From NCBI RefSeq assembly GCF_014324365.1, contig NZ_QEIG01000014.1, positions 186,001 through 250,000 on the forward strand: a stretch of DNA of 64,000 bases, read 5' to 3'. Below the pieces are notes generated by a model. That model was not told the DNA's origin. It worked only from the letters and a program-made list of their open reading frames with translations, and searched no databases. This DNA is from Algoriphagus sp. AK58. GTDB lineage: Bacteria; Bacteroidota; Bacteroidia; Cytophagales; Cyclobacteriaceae. Of the stretch, positions 26,801 through 34,420 are shown piece by piece. The number at the start of each line of letters is the position of its first letter. Position 1 is the first letter of the stretch. The translations under genes and the position numbers were made by a program.

Positions 26801-27678
26801 CCGGACATGTTTCGGGTTTGTGGACCAATATTGACCTTGCCTATATCCTGAATGCGGATGGGGACATTATTGGTGACTTTGACTACGGCTTTGTCCAGGT
26901 CAGAAAGTTCTTCCACATAACCCAAGCCACGGATAAAGTAATCCACCCGATTGACCTCGATGGTATTGGCAGACACATCTAAGTTGGATTTTCGAACGGC
27001 CTCCATCACATCCATGAGGGTGACTCCATGCGCTTTGAGCGCTGCAGGATCCACATCGACTTGGTACTCCTTCACATAACCGCCAACAGAAGCCACTTCA
27101 GCTACGCCTTCTACTGCAGTCAAGGCATAGCGAACGTAGTAATCTTGGATGGTTCGGAGTTCGTGCAGGTCCCAGCCACCGGTTGGATTTCCGTTTTCGT
27201 CTCGACCTTCTAGGGTGTACCAATACACCTGTCCTAATGCGGTGGCATCCGGGCCAAGTTTGGGTTGGACGCCTTCTGGCAAAAGTCCGGCTGGAAGGGA
27301 ATTGAGTTTTTCCAGAACCCGGGAACGGCTCCAGTAAAACTCGATATCTTCCTCGAAGATGATGTAGATACTGGAGAAACCAAACGCAGAAGTGGAACGA
27401 ACGCTTTTTACTCCAGGAAGTCCGAGTAGGGAGGTGGTGAGGGGATAGGTGATTTGATCCTCCACATCCTGAGGAGAACGGCCCATCCATTCGGTAAAGA
27501 CGATTTGTTGATTTTCCCCGATATCGGGAATGGCGTCAACAGGCACGGGATCTCGGGGGAGAAAACCCACGTTCCAATTGAACGGTGCGGTGACGATACC
27601 CCAGCCGATAATCAGCAGGAGGAAAAGTACCGTAACCAGTTTGTTTTCAAGAAAATACTTGAGGATTCGGTTAATCAT
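23833..27678 (-). CDS. cusA: CusA/CzcA-like heavy-metal RND efflux pump
   Basis: The inner-membrane proton-driven pump of a copper/silver (HME-RND) system. The start MINRILKYFLENKLVTVLFLLLII, then PVDAIPDIGENQQIVFTEWMGRSPQDVEDQITYPL, is diagnostic. The proton-relay helix reads ALSGIAIAIGTMVDLGIILNENV, and the C-terminal half has GFIALFGIATDDGVVVASY. Methionines suited to copper relay appear in LLMPTTMPHSGMQ and QTGMRAPMGI. At 1281 residues it is well over 200 longer than E. coli CusA. The excess is an insertion with several additional hydrophobic helices in the middle (about residues 520-690) before the second periplasmic porter domain. It is the first gene of the cusA-cusC-cusB run. Confidence 0.93.
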   Translation of the reverse strand: MINRILKYFLENKLVTVLFLLLIIGWGIVTAPFNWNVGFLPRDPVPVDAIPDIGENQQIVFTEWMGRSPQDVEDQITYPLTTSLLGLPGVKSVRSTSAFGFSSIYIIFEEDIEFYWSRSRVLEKLNSLPAGLLPEGVQPKLGPDATALGQVYWYTLEGRDENGNPTGGWDLHELRTIQDYYVRYALTAVEGVAEVASVGGYVKEYQVDVDPAALKAHGVTLMDVMEAVRKSNLDVSANTIEVNRVDYFIRGLGYVEELSDLDKAVVKVTNNVPIRIQDIGKVNIGPQTRNMSGILDKSGAEAVGGVVIARYGDNPLKVIEGVKAEIEKLSQGLPTKTLADGTVSKVTLVPFYDRTGLIYETLGTLYEAINLQILVTILVIIVMVYNLRASLLISALLPMAVLMCFIFMKYFGVDANIVALSGIAIAIGTMVDLGIILNENVLRHLEMAPKGQSKLKTVYLASAEVSGAILTAVSTTIISFLPVFTLQAAEGKLFGPLAYTKTFALISAVIFTLLIMPAFSHWVFSMKSAKGKIGRFLNYGLVILGPIVAFTLWSWAGWLLFSYGLVHTLAYHLPEKVEKRKSLLIIAVTLVFVAWLLTQQWMPLGVSVSILTNFIFIALLLGLVLGGFAGFIQVYPRILNWCLANKGTFLLFPLVVILLGASVWLGFGRVFGIIPKAFDAVGVNIRTTGVWSGLTHTFPGLGKEFMPSLNEGSFLLMPTTMPHSGMQENKEVLQKLDMLVTAIPEVDMVVGKAGRAETAIDPAPISMFENTINYKSEYATDINGNRLRFKVSDGKYELKDGSFYDPATMTPNQIKVSDLIEDEDGEYFRQWRDHIRTPDDIWNEIVSVINLPGVTSSPKLQPIETRLVMLQTGMRAPMGIKVYGPDLQTIESFGLELEKYLKEVPSVKKEAVFADRIVGKPYLELDIDREQISRYGMNVVDVQDFIETAIGGMKLSTTVEGRERFPIRVRYAREYRDDPDAIENLQIPTPMGNYIPLGQVANITYRPGPDMIRGENSFLVGYVLLDKMPGFAEVTVVEDAKRYLQEKMDSGELKVPNGVRFEFSGSYENQIRAEQRLAIVVPLCLILIFLILYFQFKAVSTTLFVFTGIAMAFSGGFLMIWFYGQDWFMDFILFGTNFRDLFQMKVYNLSVAVWVGFIALFGIATDDGVVVASYLDQSFKENKPSTVQEIRAAVLEAGKRRVLPCMMTTATTLLALVPVFTSTGRGSDIMIPMAIPSLGGMILEVTTVFIVPTLYCWWAERNLKHNSEVFTDESNASNYGN

Positions 27679-27682
27679 AATT

Positions 27683-27766
27683 CCAAGGTTTTAAACAGAA
27701 TATTAATCCCTTTGCCTTTTGGCAAAAGGGTTTACTGCGGGCAAAAGCGATTTGCCCAAACCTTGG
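27683..27766. repeat. Nested inverted repeats between cusA and the HYC_CC_PP gene
   Basis: CCAAGGTTT (27683-27691) and AAACCTTGG (27758-27766) enclose a hairpin in which CCCTTTGCC pairs with GGCAAAAGGG with one bulge. No clear T run, so a terminator role is doubtful. Confidence 0.4.
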
Positions 27767-27768
27767 GT

Positions 27769-28182
27769 TTAGATTAAATAGGTTTCGTAAAGGACTTGAA
27801 GGTCCTCAGTTGGCGGGGGAGAGGAGTAGTTGGGAAGTTCCGGATTTTCCTGAAGGGAAGAATCAATTCCAAAAATAAAAACCTGAACCAGTGCTAGGGC
27901 AAAGTTGAGGTCAAGCTTGATTTCAAATTTCTTTAGCTGAACATCCTCATCGACCTGAAGGTGTTCGGTGATGTTTTCACAACAGGATTTGGGATCTTTT
28001 TGATTGTCCGGCTCATTTTCGCTGTGATTCATGGGCATTTCCATACCACAATCGAGGTGTTTTTCACCGAATCCAATTTCCGACTTCATCGCATGGCCCA
28101 TGCAAAAATGCGTGGTCTTCGCCATCCCGATGGTAGAGAAGAGCACGAAAAAGGCAAGCGATATGGAAACAAGCGTTTTCAC
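27769..28182 (-). CDS. HYC_CC_PP-family protein
   Basis: A 137-residue exported or membrane-associated protein. It has a signal peptide (ISLAFFVLFSTIGMAKT) and the H-x-C motif THFCMGH near residue 25. The Cys pair is SCCENITEH near residue 67, a hydrophobic stretch FALALVQVFIFGI follows, and the Pro-rich end is SPPPTEDLQVLYETYLI. This HYC, CC, PP order defines a Bacteroidota family found beside CusA genes. The Cys, His and Met (GMEMPMNH) residues suggest copper binding in the periplasm. It lies upstream of cusA in the same direction. Confidence 0.8.
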   Translation of the reverse strand: MKTLVSISLAFFVLFSTIGMAKTTHFCMGHAMKSEIGFGEKHLDCGMEMPMNHSENEPDNQKDPKSCCENITEHLQVDEDVQLKKFEIKLDLNFALALVQVFIFGIDSSLQENPELPNYSSPPPTEDLQVLYETYLI

Positions 28183-28282
28183 TGAGTCAAAAGTACGGAA
28201 ATTTGGTTGGGAAAGGTTTTATTTTTTTGCGAAGATGTTGCTTCCAATTATTATAGTAAGCTCAAATTCAATGAAATGATTA

Positions 28283-28603
28283 TTAGAAAGCCATTTTTTG
28301 TTCATTCATTTCTACACTGAAACTGATTTTTGCGCCCAAAGCTTCAAACACTTTTAAGATAGTTTCAATCCGGGCGTTCTTAGCACCATTTTCGATTTTC
28401 GAAATTTGTGCCTTTTGTACACCCACCAATTCTCCAAGCTGTTCTTGGGTCAAGTTTCTATCTCTGCGAGCTTGCTTGATAGCATTCCCCAAGAGCTCTA
28501 TTCTTAGTTCTTGTTCAAAGGCATCTCTTTTTGGGGTTCCTACTTTTCCGACATATTTATCGATCATGTCGTCAAGGGAAACCGTTTTGAATTTATCGTT
28601 CAT
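28283..28603 (-). CDS. XRE-family HTH antitoxin (HigA-like)
   Basis: A 106-residue protein with an XRE/cro helix-turn-helix at about residues 42-95: AIKQARRDRNLTQEQLGELVGVQKAQISKIENGAKNARIETI. It overlaps the stop of the toxin gene upstream by 11 bases, the usual toxin-first order of HigBA modules. It should neutralise the toxin and repress the operon through the palindrome at 28963-28988. Confidence 0.88.
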   Translation of the reverse strand: MNDKFKTVSLDDMIDKYVGKVGTPKRDAFEQELRIELLGNAIKQARRDRNLTQEQLGELVGVQKAQISKIENGAKNARIETILKVFEALGAKISFSVEMNEQKMAF

Positions 28604-28946
28604 TGTTGGCTTTATTTTGTAAGTATTGTTTTCGGATTTCTTCTGCCTTAGAAATTTCCTTGGATGGCGTTTTTTGAGATTTTTTGTTTATGCCGTGCGT
28701 AGAAATAACTAAAGCTTGCTGACTATCTATCTTATCCCAGAAAGCAAATAGCCGATAAGAGTTGCCTTTATAGATCGTCCTAAATTCCCAAATGGTTTCA
28801 TTTAGCTTTTTCAAGAGTTCATTATCAACTACGAGCTGAGCCTTTTTAAGATTATACAAGACTTTATCTCTTGATTTTTCATCCAAAGAATCAAGAAAAT
28901 CTACGGCCTCAGGAAGTAATTTGATATCAAACCTAGGGTTAATCAT
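28593..28946 (-). CDS. RelE/ParE-superfamily toxin (HigB/Gp49-like)
   Basis: A 117-residue protein of the phage Gp49-like/HigB group, likely a ribosome-dependent mRNA interferase. Motifs: LPEAVDFLDSLDEKSRDKVLYNLKKA near the start, LKKLNETIWEFRTIYKGNSYRLFAFWD in the core, and HGINKKSQKTPSKEISKAEEIRKQY at the end. The paired antitoxin gene follows with an 11-base overlap. The module sits inside the copper region between the HYC_CC_PP gene and the HMA gene and may stabilise it. Confidence 0.88.
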   Translation of the reverse strand: MINPRFDIKLLPEAVDFLDSLDEKSRDKVLYNLKKAQLVVDNELLKKLNETIWEFRTIYKGNSYRLFAFWDKIDSQQALVISTHGINKKSQKTPSKEISKAEEIRKQYLQNKANNER

Positions 28947-28962
28947 TTTAGATTTGAAAGGT

Positions 28963-28988
28963 AATTATTTCCTTTTTGGGAAACAATT
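28963..28988. promoter_or_regulatory. Candidate operator of the toxin-antitoxin module
   Basis: AATTATTTCC (28963-28972) and GGAAACAATT (28979-28988) form an inverted repeat matching at nine of ten positions with a six-base centre. It lies 17 bases upstream of the toxin start codon, where HigA-type repressors bind. Confidence 0.45.
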
Positions 28989-29009
28989 GAAGAATATCTT
29001 TTCAATAGG

Positions 29010-29043
29010 TTAGATATAAGACGCTAGACCCAAGACGTTAGAC
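29010..29043. repeat. Degenerate AGACG-type simple repeat flanking the HMA gene
   Basis: A run of TTAGATATAAGACGCTAGAC type recurs as TTAGATATTAGACGCAAGAC near 29400-29432, and in inverse orientation near 29132-29170 (CTTGTGTCTAATGTCTATTG). The copies bracket the small HMA gene. Noncoding. Confidence 0.45.
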
Positions 29044-29066
29044 TTTGGAATTCAATTCCCGACTAC

Positions 29067-29099
29067 AACTTTTACAAAGTTTCAAACTTTGGAAAAGTT
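29067..29099. repeat. AACTTTTCCAAAGTT-type palindrome, second copy
   Basis: AACTTTTACAAAGTTT (29067-29082) and AAACTTTGGAAAAGTT (29084-29099) are inverted repeats with one mismatch and a one-base centre. They match the arms of the structure at 17709-17787. Confidence 0.6.
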
Positions 29100-29178
29100 C
29101 TAAGGCCAGACCTTTCATTTTGGAATAAACATCTTGCTTCTAAAATCTTGTGTCTAATGTCTATTGTCTTAAGCCTCG

Positions 29179-29388
29179 TTATTTCACGTTCGCAATAAAC
29201 CCTGCCTTCAGTACCGCTTTTTTGATGTCGTCGGGTTCGAGATTTTCGGTTTCTACGGTAAGCGTTCGCTCAGGATCAAGCAGATCTACGTTCCAAGATT
29301 CAATCCCGCTTTGTTCATTGAGTTTGGGCGTGACTTTGGCGAGGCAGTTGGAGCACTGGATGTTGGTTTTGAATTTTAGAGTTTTCAT
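29179..29388 (-). CDS. HMA-domain copper chaperone-like protein
   Basis: A 69-residue cytoplasmic ferredoxin-fold protein of the heavy-metal-associated family. The metal site is QCSNCLAKV (C-x2-C, residues about 11-16), preceded by the usual first strand LKFKTNI. It could deliver copper to the CopA ATPase encoded just upstream at 29463-31766. The typical GMxCxxC methionine is replaced (NIQCSNC), so metal affinity or preference may differ. Confidence 0.83.
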   Translation of the reverse strand: MKTLKFKTNIQCSNCLAKVTPKLNEQSGIESWNVDLLDPERTLTVETENLEPDDIKKAVLKAGFIANVK

Positions 29389-29462
29389 GTTTTAGAAAGT
29401 TAGATATTAGACGCAAGACACAAGACATAAGAACAGAATTCCGAATTCTTGTGCCATAATTT

Positions 29463-31766
29463 TTAAATCTTCAAATTTTTCAATCTCAGGCTATTCATCA
29501 CTACCGAAACCGAGCTAAAAGCCATCGCGGCACCGGCGATCATGGGATCGAGGAGAAATCCATTGATCGGATAAAGCACTCCTGCCGCAATCGGAATTCC
29601 GATCACATTATAGATAAATGCCCAAAAGAGGTTTTGTTTCACTCCATTGACGGTCAAGTGAGACAAGCGGAATGCCTGGGGGATTTTTTCCAGATCTGAC
29701 GTAATCAGGGTGATTTTGGCTACGTCCATCGCGATATCCGAACCATGTCCCATGGCAATGCTGACATCGGCCTGAGCCAAGGCTTCCGAATCGTTGATTC
29801 CGTCACCAACCATGGCAACGACTTTTCCTTTTTCCTGAAGGGATTTGACAAAGTCTGATTTGTCGGAAGGCATCACCTCGGCTTTGAAGTGGTCAATCCC
29901 TACTTCCTCAGCTACAGCTTTGGCGGTTTGGGGATTGTCTCCGGTTAGCATATAGACTTCCACCCCGGAATTCTGGAGCTTGGCAATGGCTGATTTTGAA
30001 CTTGGTTTAATTTGATCTTGAATACCCAAAATAGCCAGCGCATTTTCTTCATCCGCAAACCAAATCACGGTTTGGGCTTTTTCACTCCAAGCTTTTGCTT
30101 CTGATTTGAGTTCACTGGGAATCGAAATCCCGTTTTCGCTCAGCTGTTTTGAATTGCCTACGAAGTAGGTTTTGCCTTCAAATCTGCCTTTCACACCTCT
30201 GGCGGTGACGCTCTCGAAGCTTTCCAATTCTACAGGTTGAACGCCTTTTTCCTTCAGGAATTTGACCACCGCCTCAGCTAGAGGGTGTTCGGATTTGGAT
30301 TCAAGAGTGTGTAAGATTTGTAAGTAGTGAGTGGCAAGATGTGAGTGGTATGCTTCATTACTGCTGACTACTAACTGATTACCATTTACTGTCAACTGAG
30401 ACTGATCACTGATAACTGCCCACTTCAAACTAACCACCGTCGGTTTCCCCGCTGTAATCGTCCCTGTTTTATCTAGGATAATAGCATTGACCCTGTGACC
30501 GAGTTCAAGGCTTTCGGCATCACGAATCAAAATTTGATTTTCGGCGCCTTTGCCTACACCCACCATAATCGCTGTAGGAGTGGCCAATCCTAAGGCACAG
30601 GGACAGGCAATCACCAAGACTGAAACTGCTGCCAATAAGGCATGCGAAAAGGCATTTTCTCCTCCTAAAAGCATCCAAACCGAAAAGGTAACCAACGCTA
30701 TCCCGATAACCACAGGAACAAAAATCCCAGCTATCTTATCCACGAGTTTCTGTACGGGGGCCTTGCTGCCTTGGGCTTCCTGTACACGCTGAATAATCTG
30801 AGAAAGCAGGGTAGCAGCACCCACTTTTTCGGCCAGGATCTCCAAACTGCCTTTTTGATTAATCGTTCCGGCAAAGACCTTGTCGCCGGCTTTTTTCTCC
30901 ACTGGCACGGGTTCCCCGCTGATCATGCTTTCGTCGATGTAGCTGGAGCCAGCTTCTACTATTCCGTCTACCGGGATTTTTTCACCAGGTTTGATGAGGA
31001 TACGGTCTCCCAGTTGGACCTCTTCGATTTTGATTTCATGGGTTTGACCGTTTTGGATTCGGGTCAAAGTTTTGGGTTGAAGTCCGATCAGCTTTTTAAG
31101 AGCAGTTCCAGTTTGGGATTTGGCTCGTTCTTCCAGCATTTTTCCGAAAGAAATAAACACCACGATTACGGTAGCTGCCTCATAATAGACATGGGGGTGA
31201 ATTCCCTGAGCATGCCAAAATTCCGGAAAGAAGGTGTTGAATGCGGAAAAGAGAAAGGCAATCCCGGTGCTCAAAGCCACCAAGGTGTCCATATTGGCCT
31301 TGCGGTGACGGGCTTGTTTCCAGGCATTAACATAGAAGTGGCGGCCAAAGTAAAACAGCACCGGAATACTCAGCGCCATGCTGATCCATCTGCCTGCTTC
31401 CCAATCCATAAAAAACATACCCAAAACAAATACCGGTAAGGTCAATAATCCGGCTCCGATGGTCCTGGCTTTTACTTCTTGGTATTTTTTGGCTTGTTCT
31501 TCCTGAACAGTTTCACTGACAGCTTTTTCGCTGATGATGATTCCATAGCCCACATCCTGAAGAGCCAAATTGATGCTTTCGGGAGTTAGGCGATCATCCC
31601 ATTCCACTTGGACGGTATTGGTCGCAAAGTTGACCGAGGCAGCGTGGACCCCATCGGTGTATTGGAGAATGGTCTCCACACTGGAAGCACAGGCAGCACA
31701 GGTCATGCCCGTGACCGGAAAAGTCTGCTTATGTGTTTTTTGTGGTGTTGTCGTATTGCTTTCCAT
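29463..31766 (-). CDS. copA: Copper-exporting P1B-type ATPase
   Basis: An inner-membrane ATP-driven Cu(I) exporter of 767 residues. One N-terminal HMA domain has GMTCAACASS (C23, C26). Eight membrane helices are expected; the metal-binding helix has C388-P-C390 (ACPCALGLATP), the hallmark of Cu(I)/Ag(I) pumps. The phosphorylation site is D432-KTGT, the P1B-specific SEHPL is at 492-496, and the hinge reads GDGINDSEALAQAD. The actuator loop is SGEPVPVEKKAGD. Odd feature: residues about 450-487, between DKTGT and SEHPL, are encoded by repeat-like DNA (see the repeat at 30306-30419) and look like an in-frame insertion into the nucleotide-binding domain entrance. All catalytic motifs are intact. 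Confidence 0.96.
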   Translation of the reverse strand: MESNTTTPQKTHKQTFPVTGMTCAACASSVETILQYTDGVHAASVNFATNTVQVEWDDRLTPESINLALQDVGYGIIISEKAVSETVQEEQAKKYQEVKARTIGAGLLTLPVFVLGMFFMDWEAGRWISMALSIPVLFYFGRHFYVNAWKQARHRKANMDTLVALSTGIAFLFSAFNTFFPEFWHAQGIHPHVYYEAATVIVVFISFGKMLEERAKSQTGTALKKLIGLQPKTLTRIQNGQTHEIKIEEVQLGDRILIKPGEKIPVDGIVEAGSSYIDESMISGEPVPVEKKAGDKVFAGTINQKGSLEILAEKVGAATLLSQIIQRVQEAQGSKAPVQKLVDKIAGIFVPVVIGIALVTFSVWMLLGGENAFSHALLAAVSVLVIACPCALGLATPTAIMVGVGKGAENQILIRDAESLELGHRVNAIILDKTGTITAGKPTVVSLKWAVISDQSQLTVNGNQLVVSSNEAYHSHLATHYLQILHTLESKSEHPLAEAVVKFLKEKGVQPVELESFESVTARGVKGRFEGKTYFVGNSKQLSENGISIPSELKSEAKAWSEKAQTVIWFADEENALAILGIQDQIKPSSKSAIAKLQNSGVEVYMLTGDNPQTAKAVAEEVGIDHFKAEVMPSDKSDFVKSLQEKGKVVAMVGDGINDSEALAQADVSIAMGHGSDIAMDVAKITLITSDLEKIPQAFRLSHLTVNGVKQNLFWAFIYNVIGIPIAAGVLYPINGFLLDPMIAGAAMAFSSVSVVMNSLRLKNLKI
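30306..30419. repeat. Intergenic-type repeat inserted in frame within copA
   Basis: The DNA reads as short degenerate ACTGATCACTGATAACTG-like and TGAGTGG-type words, unlike the surrounding coding sequence, and resembles the noncoding stretch at 43690-43800. TGATTAC, TTACT and ACTGATCACT occur in the same order at 30376-30410 and 43771-43799. Within copA it adds roughly 25 to 35 codons without a stop. Confidence 0.55.
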
Positions 31767-31999
31767 TTTGTGAAATGATTACGCTACAAAGATGATCGGT
31801 CTTTTGCCGGAAAGTTTTACAGGATTTTGCGAAAAAGTTATAAGTTTTTGACAGAGGCAATTAGAGTAAAGAGAGTTAAAGACTTTCCTACAAACTTCTT
31901 CAAAAACGGAAACGAAGTAGAAGCGTGATTTCAATCCACCTTCTATTCAGGGGCCTTTGAATAGGTCATTTGCCGTATTTCAGGGGCTTTGAGTGGAGC

Positions 32000-32007
32000 T
32001 AATTTTG
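32000..32007 (+). promoter_or_regulatory. Candidate -7 element upstream of the IPT/TIG lipoprotein gene
   Basis: TAATTTTG is a perfect match to the Bacteroidota -7 pattern TAnnTTTG, 22 bases before the start codon at 32030. No convincing -33 TTTG at the expected spacing. Confidence 0.35.
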
Positions 32008-32029
32008 TAAAAACTCTAAATCTGTTTTT

Positions 32030-34198
32030 ATGAAAATTCGCCCTTTATTTCTAATTCTTTTCTTCTTGATGGGATTGTTAAGTGCTTGTCAGGAGGATTC
32101 TGACGGTACTGTAGACCCAGTAGATACGTTTGAAACAGGCCTTGCCGGCACTTTAAATACCCAGTCCCTGAATGTCAATTCGGCAGGGATTGAAGCAAGG
32201 TTTTTTCAGGACGCCGGTGAAACAGTTGGAGCTTTAGAGATTGGAGCCACGCTTCCAAATTCCGAAAGATTGACCTTTTTTATTCAGGAAGCCAAAGCGG
32301 GGTCTATCACTTTGACGCAAGCATTTCCAGCAGTAATGGGAATAAATTCAGAAGGGCTCAAGGCTCCTGCAAGTGCAGAGGGTAGTAAGTCTGAAAATGC
32401 CCGTGTACAGACCTTACCGCCAAACTTTGTCAAATACCTGACTTCCAGCCAAACCTATTTTGCAACGGGTGGCACCTTGACCGTGACGGTGGATAAAGAG
32501 AATCTGACAATGACTTGGACAATCACTTTCAAAGACATCAACGGAAACACATTTACGTCCACAGGAACTGTCAAAATCAAGAATTTCACCTCCAATAAAA
32601 GGCCAAAATCCGAAATCAACTCTCCCACATCGAATCTAGCCATCACCTCTATCAGTCCTGATTATGCCAAAGTAGGCGATGAAGTGGTCATTACCGGGAC
32701 AGGTTTCAGTGCACTCAAGTCCGAAAATCAGGTGACTCTCGGTACAGTGGCTGTGACGGTCAACGATGCTATAGCCACGGCGATAAAAGTCAGTGTTCCG
32801 ACCGGTGCTGTTAATGGCAAATTCAAATTGACCGTATTGGGATCCAGCGTGGAATCCAAAGATTTTTTCTTCATTCCTATCATTTCTGGACTAAGTAAAA
32901 CCGCTGCCAAAGTTGGTGAAACCATCACCATTAATGGAAATCACTTCGATGCGGACAAATCCAAACTTCAGGTCAAATTGGGTGATTTGGTTCTACCGAT
33001 CACTACTTCTTCCTATACATCTATCACAGTAGAATTGCCTCAAACAGCCAAATCAGGAAAAATCTCTGTTGCCAGAGTGGGCAAAGATCCTGTAGAAGGT
33101 CCGGAATTGACAATCGAATCTTCCGCTCCGCCCTTGCAAGGTCCTCCGGTAAGTGAAATTTTTGAGGTGATCTCAGGTAATTTGACTTTTTCGGAAATAT
33201 TCACGAATAACACGGAATACGGCGCAGTCCTGCATTTCTTTATCGATCAGAAGAACAACTTCTTGTACGCGCTTACCCAGCGTTACCTTCTTCAGATTAA
33301 TCTGAGCAATCGAAATGTGAAAGTCATTGCGGATCCACTCAGTCCGATTTTCAAGAGGGATGTTCCACTTCCGGGACCTGCTTATGCTCCCTCATCCTTC
33401 TTTGCTGCTCCTGATGGGATGATTTATGGTTATCGTAGTGCATTCTCCGCGATTTTGAGTCCTTCGAATGTTTTCAAAATCAATCCTCAAACGGGTGCAG
33501 TCACGGATATAGGCAATATCAAAATAGACGCCGGAGCTTCTCAAGCTTCCATGTTTGTGGATGCAAGTGGAAATCTTTATTTCAATGAATTTGCCAACGG
33601 CTACAGTGTGAATTCATACAACAATGCCTTGCAAAACAAAAAGCAATTGATAAGTTCTATCACTGGTGAATTGGTTTCCGGTTTTGTGCCGACGGGTGAA
33701 AACTCATTCAGAGTAACGAGAGGGTTTTTGTTGGCAGTGAATGACAAGATACAGTTTCACGATGTATCCAATAACCAAGCAGGTTCTCTGACAGACTGGA
33801 CCTCTGCTGTGAGTGGGTTGAGACCGACTTCAGGTCATACCCTTCCCGCTTTAATAGGATTTGGCCACAAAGGAGGAGATTACCATGGGTTTATGGGGTC
33901 CTTGAGACAGGATGATAACAGGCCTTTTGTGGAATTTCCTAAACTGGTCTACACCATTGGTGTGCAAGCCGGAGGTCAAGGTTCATTTGTGAAAAAAGGA
34001 GAGTTTAATATTATCCAAAAATTCACCTTCGGTTCACAGCCTCGCTATGTAAGAGCGTATGCTCAATCTTACTATCGAAATGTGTACGGTGTGGATTCGG
34101 AAGGAAACTCGTATATATTGATCCAAACGCCACTAAATCCATCTACCGGAGCGGAACTTGCCCCGGGAGTAGGAGGGATTTATAAAGTGAGTTATTAA
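32030..34198 (+). CDS. IPT/TIG-domain cell-surface lipoprotein
   Basis: A 722-residue lipoprotein, with lipobox GLLSAC at about residue 20 and an acidic EDSDG sequence after the Cys that favours surface export in Bacteroidota. Residues about 30-200 form an unknown beta-rich region. Two IPT/TIG Ig-like domains follow at about 205-285 (ITSISPDYAKVGDEVVITGTGF) and 286-365 (ISGLSKTAAKVGETITINGNHF). The C-terminal half (about 380-722) has repeated strands with Asp-x-x-Gly turns suggestive of a beta-propeller. Similar architectures occur in surface glycan-binding proteins, but no SusCD pair is adjacent and the ligand is unknown. A bidirectional terminator follows. Confidence 0.82.
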   Translation: MKIRPLFLILFFLMGLLSACQEDSDGTVDPVDTFETGLAGTLNTQSLNVNSAGIEARFFQDAGETVGALEIGATLPNSERLTFFIQEAKAGSITLTQAFPAVMGINSEGLKAPASAEGSKSENARVQTLPPNFVKYLTSSQTYFATGGTLTVTVDKENLTMTWTITFKDINGNTFTSTGTVKIKNFTSNKRPKSEINSPTSNLAITSISPDYAKVGDEVVITGTGFSALKSENQVTLGTVAVTVNDAIATAIKVSVPTGAVNGKFKLTVLGSSVESKDFFFIPIISGLSKTAAKVGETITINGNHFDADKSKLQVKLGDLVLPITTSSYTSITVELPQTAKSGKISVARVGKDPVEGPELTIESSAPPLQGPPVSEIFEVISGNLTFSEIFTNNTEYGAVLHFFIDQKNNFLYALTQRYLLQINLSNRNVKVIADPLSPIFKRDVPLPGPAYAPSSFFAAPDGMIYGYRSAFSAILSPSNVFKINPQTGAVTDIGNIKIDAGASQASMFVDASGNLYFNEFANGYSVNSYNNALQNKKQLISSITGELVSGFVPTGENSFRVTRGFLLAVNDKIQFHDVSNNQAGSLTDWTSAVSGLRPTSGHTLPALIGFGHKGGDYHGFMGSLRQDDNRPFVEFPKLVYTIGVQAGGQGSFVKKGEFNIIQKFTFGSQPRYVRAYAQSYYRNVYGVDSEGNSYILIQTPLNPSTGAELAPGVGGIYKVSY

Positions 34199-34349
34199 AA
34201 AACAAAATAGGATTGTCCGCAATTGCACCTCCAGCCAACTACTCTTCGATGATTGAGTCGGAAGACCGATGACCGAAGTATTCCAGATTTCAACCTTTTC
34301 TGGAAATTTTTAAGCTGGCTTCACTTTTTGGTAAAAAAGCGATCATACA

Positions 34350-34388
34350 AAAAACAGAAAAAGCTTCCTAAGGAAGCTTTTTCTGTTT
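34350..34388. terminator. Bidirectional terminator
   Basis: AAACAGAAAAAGCTTCCT and its complement AGGAAGCTTTTTCTGTTT form a nearly uninterrupted 18-bp hairpin between the convergent genes ending at 34198 and 34421, with T runs on both strands. Confidence 0.85.
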
Positions 34389-34420
34389 AAAGATGTTCTG
34401 AAATCAAATCTTCAGAAGTA

